Position numbers and translations under genes: made by a program. This document shows, piece after piece, positions 37,843-46,730 of a DNA stretch of 64,000 nt; within the stretch, counting starts at the first letter, position 1, and each line of letters begins with the position of its first letter. The notes under the pieces are model-generated. The model saw nothing but the letters and a program-made list of their open reading frames with translations. It made no database searches and had not been told where the DNA came from. The stretch comes from Methylobacterium gregans (GTDB taxonomy: Bacteria > Pseudomonadota > Alphaproteobacteria > Rhizobiales > Beijerinckiaceae), in assembly GCF_022179245.1 (NCBI RefSeq), contig NZ_BPQM01000052.1, positions 1 through 64,000 of the forward strand, read 5' to 3'.

Positions 37843-38783
37843 GCACGCTCTGGACCTCAGACGACGCCCTCGCGGCCCTGGTGGACGCCCTGCGCGCCCG
37901 GAACTACGCCTTCACCACGGTGACGCCCGCGACCCACGCCCACGTCGCCCGGCGCATGGGCGACGCGCCCGCCCGCTCGCTGCGCGACGTACTCGGCTGG
38001 AGCCGGCCCTTCGCCGAGGACCTCCTGCCGCCGGACATCTTCGGGCTGATGCGCGAGGCCGGGATCCTGGTGTCGGCGGGCGCGCTCTGGCGCGCCACGA
38101 TCCGCCTCTCGAGCCTCGACGGGGAGCTCTTCGTGCACGCGGCCTACCCGCCGACCGCGCAGGACGCCGTGTTCTTCGGGCCCGACACGATGCGCTTCGT
38201 CGCCTGCGTGACCCAGTACCTTGCCGGCCGCGAGGCGCCGGTGCGCCGGGCGGTCGATATCGGCTGCGGCAGCGGTGCGGCGGGTATCGCGGTCGCCAAG
38301 CGCGCGCCCGGTGCCGAGGTGCTCCTCGTCGACATCAACCCGAACGCGCTGCGCGCGGCGACGCTGAACGCTCGGCTCGCCGGCGTCACCGGCACGGTGC
38401 CGGTGACGAGCGACCTGCTCGCTGGCACGGACGGCGCCTTCGACCTCGTGGTCTCGAACCCGCCCTTCATGCTCGACGCGCAGGGGCGCACCTACCGGCA
38501 CGGCGGCGGCGAGTTCGGCGAGGGCCTGTCGCTCGCCGTGGTCGAGGCCGCGGCCGAGCGCCTGAACCCGCGCGGCGCCCTGGTGCTGTTCACCGGCTCG
38601 GTCATCGTCGAGGGCGAGGACCCGTTCCGCGAGGCGGCGCTCACCGCCTGCGCCCGCGCCGGCCTCTCCGCCCAGTACCGGGAATACGACCCGGACGCCT
38701 ACGGCGAGGAGCTGGCGGACCCGATCTACGCGCGGGCAGACCGGATCGCGCTCGCCGTCCTCGTCGCGACCCGGGAGGCCTGA
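37839..38783 (+). CDS. Class I SAM-dependent methyltransferase
   Basis: A 314-residue methyltransferase of the HemK/'small-domain' group. The SAM-binding loop is AVDIGCGSGAAGIAV and the catalytic motif is VVSNPPFML. The N-terminal 120 residues form a separate substrate domain. It starts at GTG 37839, coupled to the YqcI/YcgG gene, and ends three bases before the EgtD gene. An NPPF motif implies methylation of a planar nitrogen such as a glutamine or nucleobase amino group, but position in this operon allows a metabolite substrate. Confidence 0.85.
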   Translation: MSTLWTSDDALAALVDALRARNYAFTTVTPATHAHVARRMGDAPARSLRDVLGWSRPFAEDLLPPDIFGLMREAGILVSAGALWRATIRLSSLDGELFVHAAYPPTAQDAVFFGPDTMRFVACVTQYLAGREAPVRRAVDIGCGSGAAGIAVAKRAPGAEVLLVDINPNALRAATLNARLAGVTGTVPVTSDLLAGTDGAFDLVVSNPPFMLDAQGRTYRHGGGEFGEGLSLAVVEAAAERLNPRGALVLFTGSVIVEGEDPFREAALTACARAGLSAQYREYDPDAYGEELADPIYARADRIALAVLVATREA

Positions 38784-38786
38784 GGG

Positions 38787-39710
38787 ATGGCGGGGGCGCA
38801 CGAGGCCTTCGCCGAGGCGGTGCGCGCGGGGCTCGCGGCCCGGCCCCGCACCCTGCCCGGCACCTTCCTGTGGGACGAGGCCGGCTCGGTCCTGTTCGAC
38901 CGGATCTGCGACAGCCCCGACTACCACCCGACCGGCCGCGAGACCGCCTTGCTGCCGGCGGTGGCCGAAGCGGTGGCAGGGCTCGTCGGTCCCGGTGCCA
39001 GCGTGGTCGAGTACGGCAGCGGCGCGAGCCGCAAGGTCCGTACCCTGCTCGACGCCCTCGACCGCCCTGCCCGCTACCTCGCCCTCGACATCTCCCGCGA
39101 CTACCTCGAGTCTTCCGTCGCCCGGCTGGCACCGGACTATCCGGCGGTCGCCATGACGGCGGTCTGCGCCGATTACGGCGGCCCGGTGCGGCTGCCTGTC
39201 CGGCTCGACGACGGCCCGGTCCTCGGCTTCTTCCCGGGCACCAGCATCGGCAACTTCCCTCCCGAGGCGGCCCAGGGCCTCCTCGCCCGCATCCGGGACA
39301 CGCTCGGCCCCTCCCGCCTGCTCGTCGGCGTCGATCCGACCCAGGACGAGGACCGCCTGCGGCGGAGCTACGGCGGCCCGCTGATGGCGGAATTCCACCG
39401 CAACATCCTGGTGCGGATGCGGCGCGAGCTCGACGTCGAACTCCACCCGGACGGCTTCGCCCACGCGGTTCGGATCGAGCCCGAGCCGTTCCGGGTCGAG
39501 GCGCATCTCGTCGCCCGCGGGGCGCAGGCGATCCGGCTCGACGCAGACACGTTCACGTTCGCCGACGGCGAGAGCGTCCGCACCGACACCTCGCACAAAT
39601 ACCCCCCCGACGCCTTCCGGGCGCTCGCCGAGCGGGCCGGCTGGCTGCCGGAGCGCGTCTGGCTCGACCCGGACGGGCTGTTCAGCCTGCACCTGCTGCG
39701 GACAGTGTGA
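38787..39710 (+). CDS. egtD: EgtD-like L-histidine N-alpha-methyltransferase
   Basis: A 307-residue member of the EgtD/DUF2260 family that trimethylates the alpha-amino group of histidine (hercynine formation, the first step to ergothioneine). Recognisable parts are LFDRICDSPDYHPTGRETAL, VEYGSGASRKVRTLLDAL and FFPGTSIGNFPPEAA. No EgtB sulfoxide synthase lies in the window; the partners are instead a GntA-like oxygenase and another methyltransferase. It may therefore make hercynine for use elsewhere or modify a different amino acid. It starts three bases after the previous stop. Confidence 0.85.
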   Translation: MAGAHEAFAEAVRAGLAARPRTLPGTFLWDEAGSVLFDRICDSPDYHPTGRETALLPAVAEAVAGLVGPGASVVEYGSGASRKVRTLLDALDRPARYLALDISRDYLESSVARLAPDYPAVAMTAVCADYGGPVRLPVRLDDGPVLGFFPGTSIGNFPPEAAQGLLARIRDTLGPSRLLVGVDPTQDEDRLRRSYGGPLMAEFHRNILVRMRRELDVELHPDGFAHAVRIEPEPFRVEAHLVARGAQAIRLDADTFTFADGESVRTDTSHKYPPDAFRALAERAGWLPERVWLDPDGLFSLHLLRTV

Positions 39711-39821
39711 CGCAACCTCTCCGTGTGTCGGCGCGGAAACTTGGCCGCACCGCGGAGCGCTGACTTCCGGACGATCCCTTCGTGCCGGCACCCGGCACGC
39801 CACCCCGAGGAGACACGAGCG

Positions 39822-40331
39822 ATGGCTCTCGACACCCGCGCGATCTACATCACGGCGCTCAAGAACACCCACGCCCTGGAGATGCAGGCGCTTCAGATCA
39901 TGGAGCGGCAGATCGAGCGGCTGGAGCGCTACCCCGAGATGGCCGACGCGCTGCGCCGCCACGTCGAGGAGACCCACGGCCAGCGCCAGCGGCTGGAGGA
40001 GGCACTGTCGAGCCTCTCCGAGAGCCCCTCGACCATCAAGGAGGGCATCCTCGGCTTCGTCGGCAACATGATGGCGCTGGGGCATACCCCGGCCCAGGAC
40101 GAGATCCTGAAGAACACCTACGCCAACCACGCCTTCGAGAATTTCGAGATCGCGGCCTACACCTCGCTGCTCACCATCGCGGACGCCGCCGGCCAGGGGG
40201 CGCACAATACCGGCTTCCAGCAGTCGCTGCGCGAGGAGCAGGCGATGGCTCAGCGGGTCAACGAACTGATCAAGCCGACGACGCTGCGCTACATCGAGCT
40301 GACCACCGCGGGCGAGAAGGCCGATCGGTGA
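39822..40331 (+). CDS. Ferritin-like DUF892 (YciE/YciF) protein
   Basis: A 169-residue four-helix protein. The helices carry the expected acidic and His residues (IYITALKNTHALEMQALQIM, ETHGQRQRLEEAL, HAFENFEIAAYTSLL, SLREEQAMAQRV). The family is stress-linked and probably binds two metal ions. ATG 39822 follows a CGAGGAGA ribosome-binding site. Its stop overlaps the SDR start as GTGA, and the SDR is followed immediately by a hydrolase, so all three form one operon. Confidence 0.88.
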   Translation: MALDTRAIYITALKNTHALEMQALQIMERQIERLERYPEMADALRRHVEETHGQRQRLEEALSSLSESPSTIKEGILGFVGNMMALGHTPAQDEILKNTYANHAFENFEIAAYTSLLTIADAAGQGAHNTGFQQSLREEQAMAQRVNELIKPTTLRYIELTTAGEKADR

Positions 40332-41356
40332 GCGTGCTCGGAGCGGGGGGGCGCCGCCCGCCGCTGGCGCGACAGGTCGTCGTCGTCACGGGCGCGTCGA
40401 GCGGCATCGGGCTCGCCACCGCCCGGATGGCGGCGGCGCGGGGCGCGCGGGTGGTGCTCGCCGCCCGCAGCGCCGACGCGCTCGCCGAGATCCGTGCCGG
40501 GATCGAGGCCGCCGGGGGGCAGGCCATCGACGTCCCGGCCGATGTCGGGAAGCGGGAGGACGTGGAGCGGGTGGCGGCCCGCGCCGTCGAGGCCTTCGGC
40601 GGCTTCGACACCTGGGTCAACGTCGCGGGGCTCACCATCTACGGTCCGCTGGCCAAGGTCAGCGACGCCGACCACGAGCGCCTGCTCCGGACCAATCTCT
40701 GGGGCACGGTGCTGGGCTCGCTGGTGGCGGTGGAGCATTTCCGCACCCGCGGCGGGGGCGGGCTGATCAATCTCGGGAGCGTGGCCTCCGACCTGCCCTT
40801 CCCGTTCCAGGGCATGTACGTGGCGAGCAAGCACGCGGTGAAGGGCTTCACCGACGCGCTCCGCATGGAACTGCTGCAGGAGGGCCTGCCGGTCGCCGTC
40901 ACCCTGGTGAAGCCGGCCTCCGTCGACACCCCCCTGCCCCAGCGCGCCCGCAACTACATGGAGCGCGAGCCGACCCTGCCGCCGCCGGTCTACGCGCCGG
41001 AGGTGGTGGCCCGCGCCATCCTGCACGCGGCGGTGCATCCGCAGCGGGACATCTATATCGGCGGCGCCGCCAAGCTGATGGTGGCCACCAAGGAGTTTGC
41101 GCCCGGCGCCTTCGACTACCTCGCCCCGGCGATCACCGCCTTCCAGAAGCGGTCGAGGCCGCCCGAGCACCCGGAGGGAGCCCTGCACGCCCCCGTGCAG
41201 GCCGGCGCGGTGCGCGGCGGCCAGGGCGCCCTCGTCCTGAACTCCAGCGCCTACACCCGGGCGAGCCTGCACCCGCTGGCGCTCACCGGCCTCGCAGCCG
41301 CCGGGCTCGCGCTCGGGGCCGCGACGCTGCTCGGGCCCCGCCCCCGGCGCCGCTGA
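40328..41356 (+). CDS. Short-chain dehydrogenase/reductase with C-terminal membrane tail
   Basis: A 342-residue SDR with the TGASSGIGLA cofactor loop, an NVAG motif, catalytic Ser in NLGSVASDLPF, and YVASK (Tyr-x-x-x-Lys). Residues after about 250 are unusual for a classical SDR, and the end (LALTGLAAAGLALGAATLLG) could be a membrane anchor. Start GTG 40328 overlaps the upstream stop. The stop is immediately followed by the hydrolase ATG. Confidence 0.88.
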   Translation: MSVLGAGGRRPPLARQVVVVTGASSGIGLATARMAAARGARVVLAARSADALAEIRAGIEAAGGQAIDVPADVGKREDVERVAARAVEAFGGFDTWVNVAGLTIYGPLAKVSDADHERLLRTNLWGTVLGSLVAVEHFRTRGGGGLINLGSVASDLPFPFQGMYVASKHAVKGFTDALRMELLQEGLPVAVTLVKPASVDTPLPQRARNYMEREPTLPPPVYAPEVVARAILHAAVHPQRDIYIGGAAKLMVATKEFAPGAFDYLAPAITAFQKRSRPPEHPEGALHAPVQAGAVRGGQGALVLNSSAYTRASLHPLALTGLAAAGLALGAATLLGPRPRRR

Positions 41357-42250
41357 ATGGCGGCCGATCCCGCGCCGGACCCGGCGCCCCACGCGTTCGA
41401 CGGGACCTTCGCGGGGCCCGCCCCGCGGCGCTTCATCGACCTGCCGGGCTTCCCGCGCATCGCCTGGGCGGAGGCCGGGTCCGGGCCGCCCCTCATCCTG
41501 GTCCACGGCGCCCTGGTGACGCTCGACGACATGTGGCTCGGGCCGATGGCGGCACTCGCCCGCCATTTCCGTGTCGTCGCGATCGACCGGCCCGGCCACG
41601 GCGAGAGCGGGCACGGGCGGCTCGCGGACGCCTCGCTCTGGCGGCAGGCCGACCTCGTCCTGGCGCTCGCCGACGCGCTCGGGCTGGAGCGTCCGGTCGT
41701 GGCCGGCCACTCCTTCGGCGCGGCGGTGGCGATCGCCTGCGGGCTCGCGGCGCCGGAGCGGATCCGCGGCGTCGTGGCGATCTCGCCGATCGCCTTTCCG
41801 GAGCCCCGGCTGGAGCAGGTGCTGTTCGGCCCCCGCGCCGTGCCCTTCGTCGGGCCGCCGCTCTCGCGGGGGCTCGCCCCGACGGACGCGCTGCTGCTGC
41901 CGCTCCTGTGGCGGGCGATGTTCCTGCCCCGCACGATGCCGGAGGCCTTCGCGCGGCGCTTTCCGTTCGCTCTCGCCGGGCGGCCGGACCGGCTCGTCGC
42001 GGACGGCGCGAACGCCAACCTGCTCTGGACCGACCTCGCCCGAAGCGCGGCGCTCTATCCCGCCTGCCGGTCGCCGGTGCACATCCTCGCCGGCAGCGGC
42101 GACATCGTCACCAACCAGACCCTGCACGGGCGCGGCGCCGCCCTGCTGATCCCGGGCGCGCGCCTGCACTGGCTGCGGGGCGAGGGCCACATGCTGCACC
42201 ATGCCCGGCAGGACGCGGTGGTCGAGGCCGCGCTGGCGGTTGCCGCGTAA
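41357..42250 (+). CDS. Alpha/beta hydrolase
   Basis: A 297-residue alpha/beta hydrolase. The oxyanion HG motif is LILVHGALVT, the nucleophile elbow is GHSFG, and the late His is GEGHMLHH, making a plausible Ser-Asp-His triad. It begins directly after the SDR stop (TGA then ATG). A cluster of palindromes follows it. The substrate cannot be named; an ester or epoxide linked to the SDR product is possible. Confidence 0.87.
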   Translation: MAADPAPDPAPHAFDGTFAGPAPRRFIDLPGFPRIAWAEAGSGPPLILVHGALVTLDDMWLGPMAALARHFRVVAIDRPGHGESGHGRLADASLWRQADLVLALADALGLERPVVAGHSFGAAVAIACGLAAPERIRGVVAISPIAFPEPRLEQVLFGPRAVPFVGPPLSRGLAPTDALLLPLLWRAMFLPRTMPEAFARRFPFALAGRPDRLVADGANANLLWTDLARSAALYPACRSPVHILAGSGDIVTNQTLHGRGAALLIPGARLHWLRGEGHMLHHARQDAVVEAALAVAA

Positions 42251-42252
42251 GG

Positions 42253-42407
42253 TCCCGGGTTTCCAAAGGGTGTGACACCCTTTGGCGGGGTCCCGGGGCG
42301 CGCAGCCCCGGGTTGGCCCTTCCGACCCGGCAGAGCCGGGACGGAAGGGCCAAATGCAGGGCTCTGCCCTGCACCCGCGAAAGGCCTCAGGCCTTTCGAA
42401 ACCGGGA
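42253..42407. repeat. Cluster of nested palindromes between convergent genes
   Basis: Five consecutive hairpins: 42263-42284 (ccaaaggg/ccctttgg), 42292-42312 (cccgggg/ccccggg), 42315-42351 (ggcccttcc/ggaagggcc with an internal hairpin), 42356-42372 (gcaggg/ccctgc) and 42378-42398 (cgaaaggcc/ggcctttcg). An outer pair (tcccgggtttc and gaaaccggga) brackets them. It lies between the convergent hydrolase and flavohemoglobin genes and could terminate both. Confidence 0.75.
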
Positions 42408-42409
42408 CT

Positions 42410-43639
42410 TCACGCCGCTTCCAGCTCCGGCACCGCCAGTTCGTCGGCCGGGCCGAAGAACTCGTAGCGGATCCGCTCCACCGGCACGCCGCGGGCGGTG
42501 AGCCCGTGCGTCAGGGCGGCCAGGAACGGCTTCGGCCCGCACAGGTAGAAGGTCGCCCCCGCGGGTGCGGCCTGCACGAGCCAGCCGGCCGTGATCCGCC
42601 CCCGGTGCTCGTCCGGCCCGAGCGGCGCGTCGGCCGCCAGATCCTCGTAGAAGGTCGCGAGCGTGAGGCCCGGCGCCCGCTCGGCCAGCGCCCGCAACTC
42701 CGCCGCGAAGGCGTGGGCCCGGCGGTCCTGGGTGCCGTGCGCCCAGAGGACCGGTCGCGCCGGGCTCTCGGCGGCCAGCGTCCCGGCCATGCTGAGCAGC
42801 GGGGTCAGCCCGACGCCGCCGCTGGCCAGCACCACCGGGCCCTCCCCGTCCAGCATGAACGCGCCCGCGGGCGCCGCCACCTCCAGCACCGTGCCGGGCT
42901 CCGCATGGGCGTGCAGCCAGTTCGAGACGAGCCCCTCGGGCAGGCCGGGCCGGCTCTCGCGCTTCACGCTGATCCGGTAGGCGCGCGCGTTCGGCGCGCA
43001 GGAGATCGAGTAGTTCCGCTTCAGGGTCGGCCCGCCGGACAAGGCGACGCGAAAGCCCAGATACTGCCCCGGCCGGTGCGGCATCACCGGCCCGCCATCC
43101 GCCGGCACCAGCCAGAACGAGCGCACGGCCTCGCTCTCGTCGCGCACCGACTCCACCCGGAAGGTGCGCCAGCCGGTCCAGCCGCCCGGCGTCGCCGCAT
43201 GCGCCCGGTAGAGCGCCGCCTCGCGCCCGATCAGGATCTCGGCCAGGAACCAGTAGGCCTCGCCCCAGGCGGCGCAGATCTCGGGCGTCGCGGCCGCGCC
43301 CAGCACGTCGCGGATCGCCGCCAGCAGCGCGTCGGCGACGTGGGGGTAGTGCTCGGGCAGGATGTTGAGCGCGACGTGCTTCTGGGCGATGCGCTCGACC
43401 GCGCCGCCGAGCGCGCCGAGGTCGTCGATGTGGCGCGCGTAGGCCAGCACCGCCTGGGCGAGCGCCTTCGGCTGCGAGCCGGTCTCCCCGTGATGCGACG
43501 GGTTGAACAGGTCGCGGATCTCGTGATTCTCGAACAGGCGCTCGTACATGCGGCGGGTGATGGCGAGGCCGTGGGCCTCCAGCGCCGGCACGGTGGCCTT
43601 GATCAGCGCGACGGTGGCGGGTTGGAGCGGTTCGGGCAT
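42410..43639 (-). CDS. hmp: Flavohemoglobin, nitric oxide dioxygenase
   Basis: A 409-residue Hmp that oxidises NO to nitrate with O2 and NAD(P)H. The N-terminal globin (MPEPLQPATVALIKATVPAL, QKHVALNI with the haem-ligand His) is followed by the FAD domain (RNYSIS) and the NAD domain (GVGLTPLLS, YLCGPKPF). Start ATG 43639 restores the standard N-terminus. The divergent intergenic region carries two NsrR-type sites next to nsrR, so NO-dependent derepression is expected. Confidence 0.94.
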   Translation of the reverse strand: MPEPLQPATVALIKATVPALEAHGLAITRRMYERLFENHEIRDLFNPSHHGETGSQPKALAQAVLAYARHIDDLGALGGAVERIAQKHVALNILPEHYPHVADALLAAIRDVLGAAATPEICAAWGEAYWFLAEILIGREAALYRAHAATPGGWTGWRTFRVESVRDESEAVRSFWLVPADGGPVMPHRPGQYLGFRVALSGGPTLKRNYSISCAPNARAYRISVKRESRPGLPEGLVSNWLHAHAEPGTVLEVAAPAGAFMLDGEGPVVLASGGVGLTPLLSMAGTLAAESPARPVLWAHGTQDRRAHAFAAELRALAERAPGLTLATFYEDLAADAPLGPDEHRGRITAGWLVQAAPAGATFYLCGPKPFLAALTHGLTARGVPVERIRYEFFGPADELAVPELEAA

Positions 43640-43650
43640 GGTCGCCTCAT

Positions 43651-43675
43651 AAGGTGCATCAAAGATGCATCTTTT
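43651..43675. promoter_or_regulatory. NsrR-type operator 1
   Basis: AAGGTGCATCAAAGATGCATC followed by TTTT: a near-palindrome matching the AAGATGCAT-type NsrR consensus. It lies 12 bases upstream of the hmp start codon. Confidence 0.75.
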
Positions 43676-43703
43676 AGTGCCCGCGCCGGGACCCCGCAAG
43701 ACA

Positions 43704-43728
43704 AAGGTGTATCAAAGATGTATCTTTT
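43704..43728. promoter_or_regulatory. NsrR-type operator 2
   Basis: Nearly identical to operator 1 (AAGGTGTATCAAAGATGTAT then CTTTT), 53 bases away and 18 bases before nsrR. The spacing allows separate control of both divergent genes, including nsrR itself. Confidence 0.75.
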
Positions 43729-43746
43729 CGGTGCCCGGATCCCCGC

Positions 43747-44196
43747 ATGCGCCTGACCCGCTACACCGACTACGCCCTGCGCACCCTGATCTATCTCGGG
43801 CTGAACGAGCCGCGGCAGAGCTCGATCGGCGAGATCGCGCGCGCCTACGGCATTTCGGAGAACCACCTGACCAAGGTGGTGCATCAGCTCGGCCGGCTCG
43901 GGCTGGTCCGCACCATCCGGGGCCGGGGCGGGGGACTGCGGCTGGCGCTGGACCCGGCCGAGATCGTGGTCGGCGCGGTGGTGCGGCGGACCGAGGAGGA
44001 TCTGGCGCTGGTGGAGTGCTTCTCAGGCGGCGCCTGCGCGATCACGCCGTCCTGCCGGCTGCGGCGGGCGCTCGGCGAGGCGCTGTCGGCCTTCCTCGCC
44101 GTGCTCGACGGCTACACGCTCGCCGACCTCATTGGGGACGGCGACGGAGCCGCGGTGGCGCTGCTGCTGGGGCTGGCGCCGCCGGAGCCGGTGTGA
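43747..44196 (+). CDS. nsrR: NsrR, Rrf2-family NO-sensing repressor
   Basis: A 149-residue Rrf2 regulator with an N-terminal helix-turn-helix (MRLTRYTDYALRTLIYLGL, GISENHLTKVVHQLG) and three Cys for a [2Fe-2S] or [4Fe-4S] cluster (CFSGGACAITPSC). Nitric oxide damages the cluster and releases the repressor from DNA. It is divergent from hmp with two operators between. Confidence 0.92.
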   Translation: MRLTRYTDYALRTLIYLGLNEPRQSSIGEIARAYGISENHLTKVVHQLGRLGLVRTIRGRGGGLRLALDPAEIVVGAVVRRTEEDLALVECFSGGACAITPSCRLRRALGEALSAFLAVLDGYTLADLIGDGDGAAVALLLGLAPPEPV

Positions 44197-44200
44197 GGCG

Positions 44201-44611
44201 CTAGTCCAGGCAGAGCCGGAAGTAGAGCTGGCGCACCCGCTCCATGGCCTCCCGGTCCTCGCCCCGGGCCGGGCTCAGGAGCTCCGGCCCGTCCGGCACC
44301 CGGCCGAATTCGGCGCGGGCGAGATCGACCACGAAGCCGCGCGGCCCGCTGTAGAGCCCCTGCCGGTTCCGGACGTCCACCGAGCCGCAGATGACCCCGC
44401 CCGCGGCCCGGCGCAGCTCCGTCACCCGCGCTTCCGGGCTGTTCAGGTTCCGGCCGACCAGATCCAGCACCGCGCGGGTGTCCGCGGGCCCGATCCCGGC
44501 CCCGGAGCCGTCCGCGACGGTCTGGGCGCGGGCGGTCGCGGGCGGGCCGAGGCCCGCACCCATGGCGAGCGCCAAGGCGAGCCGCGTGGCGGCGAGAGCG
44601 GCGCGCTTCAT
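44201..44611 (-). CDS. Small exported hypothetical protein
   Basis: A 136-residue protein with a signal peptide (LAATRLALALAMGAGLG to ATARAQ) and two Cys in the mature part (GGVICGS, FRLCLD), possibly one disulfide. No family recognised. Start ATG 44611 was chosen for the signal peptide; the longer frame to 44911 is Arg/Gly-rich and unlikely. It is convergent with nsrR and divergent from xseA. Confidence 0.7.
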   Translation of the reverse strand: MKRAALAATRLALALAMGAGLGPPATARAQTVADGSGAGIGPADTRAVLDLVGRNLNSPEARVTELRRAAGGVICGSVDVRNRQGLYSGPRGFVVDLARAEFGRVPDGPELLSPARGEDREAMERVRQLYFRLCLD

Positions 44612-44771
44612 CGTGATCCTCCCCGTGTCCCGCGATCCTCGGCGAGCGCGCCGCCATCGGCAAGGCGCGGAGCGGCAGCGTGGCCCCGGCGCCCCGCCCC
44701 GCCCGGAAAGCGGTGGCCCGTCCCCGGCCCGGGCTCGACCCGTTCGCCGCCAGGGACTAGCCTCCGGCCCC

Positions 44772-46487
44772 ATGCCCCTCGTGCCCCCGCCCCCGCGCGC
44801 CGCCCCGCGCCCGCCGGACAGCCCGGCGACCGACGTGCCCTCCGCCCGGGTGCTCGCCGCCAACCAGCCCGAATGGTCGGTCGGCGACCTCGCGGCGGCG
44901 CTCAAGCGCACCCTGGAGGACGCCTTCGGCCACGTGCGCCTGCGCGGCGAGATCTCGGGTTATCGCGGCCAGCACGGCTCGGGCCACGCCTACTTCTCCC
45001 TGAAGGACGGGCAGGCCCGCATCGACGCGGTGGTCTGGAAGGGCGTGTTCGGGCGCCTGCGCCAGCGGCCGCAGGAGGGGCTGGAGGTCGTCGCCACCGG
45101 GCGCATCACCACCTTTGCCGGCAAGTCCTCGTACCAGATCGTCGTCGAGAGCCTGGAGCCCGCGGGCCTCGGTGCCTGGATGGCGCTCTTGGAGGAGCGC
45201 AAGCGGGTGCTGGCGGCCGAGGGCCTGTTCGACCCCGCGCACAAGAAACCGATCCCCTACCTGCCCCGCGTCGTCGGCGTCGTCACCTCGCCGACCGGCG
45301 CGGTGATCCGCGACATCCTGCACCGGCTGGAGGACCGCTTTCCCCGCCCCGTCCTGGTCTGGCCGGTGCGGGTGCAGGGCGAGGGCGCGGCGGAAGAAGT
45401 CGCGGCCGCGATCCGGGGCTTCAACGCGCTGGAGCCCGGCGGGCGCATCCCGCGGCCCGACGTGCTGATCGTCGCCCGCGGCGGCGGCTCGATCGAGGAT
45501 CTCTGGTCCTTCAACGAGGAATGCGTGGTCCGGGCCGCCCACGAAAGCCGGATCCCGCTGATCTCGGCGGTGGGCCACGAGACCGACACCACGCTGATCG
45601 ACTATGTCTCCGACCGCCGCGCGCCGACGCCCACGGGCGCCGCCGAGATGGCGGTGCCGGTCCGCGCCGAGCTCGTCGCCACCGTGCACGATCTCGGCGG
45701 GCGCAACCACGGCGCGGTGCTGCGCCGGCTCGACCGCGACCGCGCGGACCTGCGGGCGGCGGCGCGGGCGATTCCCCCCGCCGACGCCTTCCTGGCGGGC
45801 AAGCGCCAGCGCCTCGACCTCGCCGAGGCCCGGCTCGCCCCGGCGCTGGCGGCCGGCGCGCGCGGCCACCGCCAGCGCCTGCAGGCGCTGCTCGACCGGC
45901 TGGCGCGCCGCTCTCCCGACGTGGCGCTGGCCAATGCCCGGGCCCGGCTGGCCCGCATCGACCACCGGCCCCGGACGGCCGTGCGCAACGACCTGCTGCG
46001 CAAGGGCGAGCATCTCGGCCAGCTCGGCCGCCGCCTCGTCGTGGCGCGCGAGGCCACGATCGAGCGGGCGAAGGCGCTTGAGGCGCGGCGGGCGGACCGG
46101 CTCGCGGCGGTGCTGGCGCGCCTGCATCAGGCCGGCGCCCGCACGGTCGAGCGCCGCCGCGACCGGCTGGGGGCGCTGGGTGGGCTTCTCGGCTCGCTGA
46201 GCTACCGGGCGGTGCTGGAGCGCGGCTACGTGCTGGTGCGCGACGCGGACGGCACGCCGGTGCGCCGCGCCGGGGACGCCGCCCGCGCGCCCGGCCTCAG
46301 CCTGCAATTCGCCGACGGCAGCGTGCGGGCGCGGCCCGAGGGCGCGGAGGCCGAGCCCCCTGCCCCGTCCTCTTCCCTGCCCACGTCCCTGTCGGTGCCC
46401 GACAAGCCCCCCCGCCGCGCCCCGCGCCGGGCCGCCCGCAAGCCGGCCGAGCCGGAGGCGCAGCAGGCCTCGCTGTTCGAGGCGTGA
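44772..46487 (+). CDS. xseA: Exodeoxyribonuclease VII large subunit
   Basis: A 571-residue XseA that, with XseB, degrades single-stranded DNA from both ends. The N-terminal OB-fold (VRLRGEISGYRGQHGSGHAY) is followed by the catalytic region (PRVVGVVTSPTGAVIRDIL, VARGGGSIEDLWSFNEE, SAVGHETDTTLIDYVSD). A long coiled-coil arm and a Pro/Ala-rich basic tail, longer than in E. coli (456 aa), follow. Start ATG 44772 chosen; upstream frame is Arg-rich. xseB is not next to it. Confidence 0.92.
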   Translation: MPLVPPPPRAAPRPPDSPATDVPSARVLAANQPEWSVGDLAAALKRTLEDAFGHVRLRGEISGYRGQHGSGHAYFSLKDGQARIDAVVWKGVFGRLRQRPQEGLEVVATGRITTFAGKSSYQIVVESLEPAGLGAWMALLEERKRVLAAEGLFDPAHKKPIPYLPRVVGVVTSPTGAVIRDILHRLEDRFPRPVLVWPVRVQGEGAAEEVAAAIRGFNALEPGGRIPRPDVLIVARGGGSIEDLWSFNEECVVRAAHESRIPLISAVGHETDTTLIDYVSDRRAPTPTGAAEMAVPVRAELVATVHDLGGRNHGAVLRRLDRDRADLRAAARAIPPADAFLAGKRQRLDLAEARLAPALAAGARGHRQRLQALLDRLARRSPDVALANARARLARIDHRPRTAVRNDLLRKGEHLGQLGRRLVVAREATIERAKALEARRADRLAAVLARLHQAGARTVERRRDRLGALGGLLGSLSYRAVLERGYVLVRDADGTPVRRAGDAARAPGLSLQFADGSVRARPEGAEAEPPAPSSSLPTSLSVPDKPPRRAPRRAARKPAEPEAQQASLFEA

Positions 46488-46531
46488 GCGCCGTCAACGG
46501 CGGATTCACCGGCGCCTGTCAGGCTGGCGGC

Positions 46532-46720
46532 ATGACGAGTCTCGCCGCACAGGCTGTCCAGACGCTCGCCGCGTCCTTCTCCCAGCAGATGGGGGTGGCG
46601 GTGGCGCGCCAGCAGATCGCGGCGGAGCGCGCGGTGGCCGAGCTGGTCGCCGGCGCGATCCAGCCCGCCGCGCCGCCCGTCCCGCCCGGCCAGGGCCGGA
46701 TCATCGACACGCGCGTGTAG
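46532..46720 (+). CDS. Small YjfB-like putative motility protein
   Basis: A 62-residue helical protein (ASFSQQMGVAVARQQIAAER, Pro-rich linker, IIDTRV end) resembling the YjfB-type small proteins of motility operons. No flagellar gene is nearby. ATG 46532 is preferred over GTG 46484, which overlaps xseA. Confidence 0.5.
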   Translation: MTSLAAQAVQTLAASFSQQMGVAVARQQIAAERAVAELVAGAIQPAAPPVPPGQGRIIDTRV

Positions 46721-46730
46721 GCCGCTGGCC

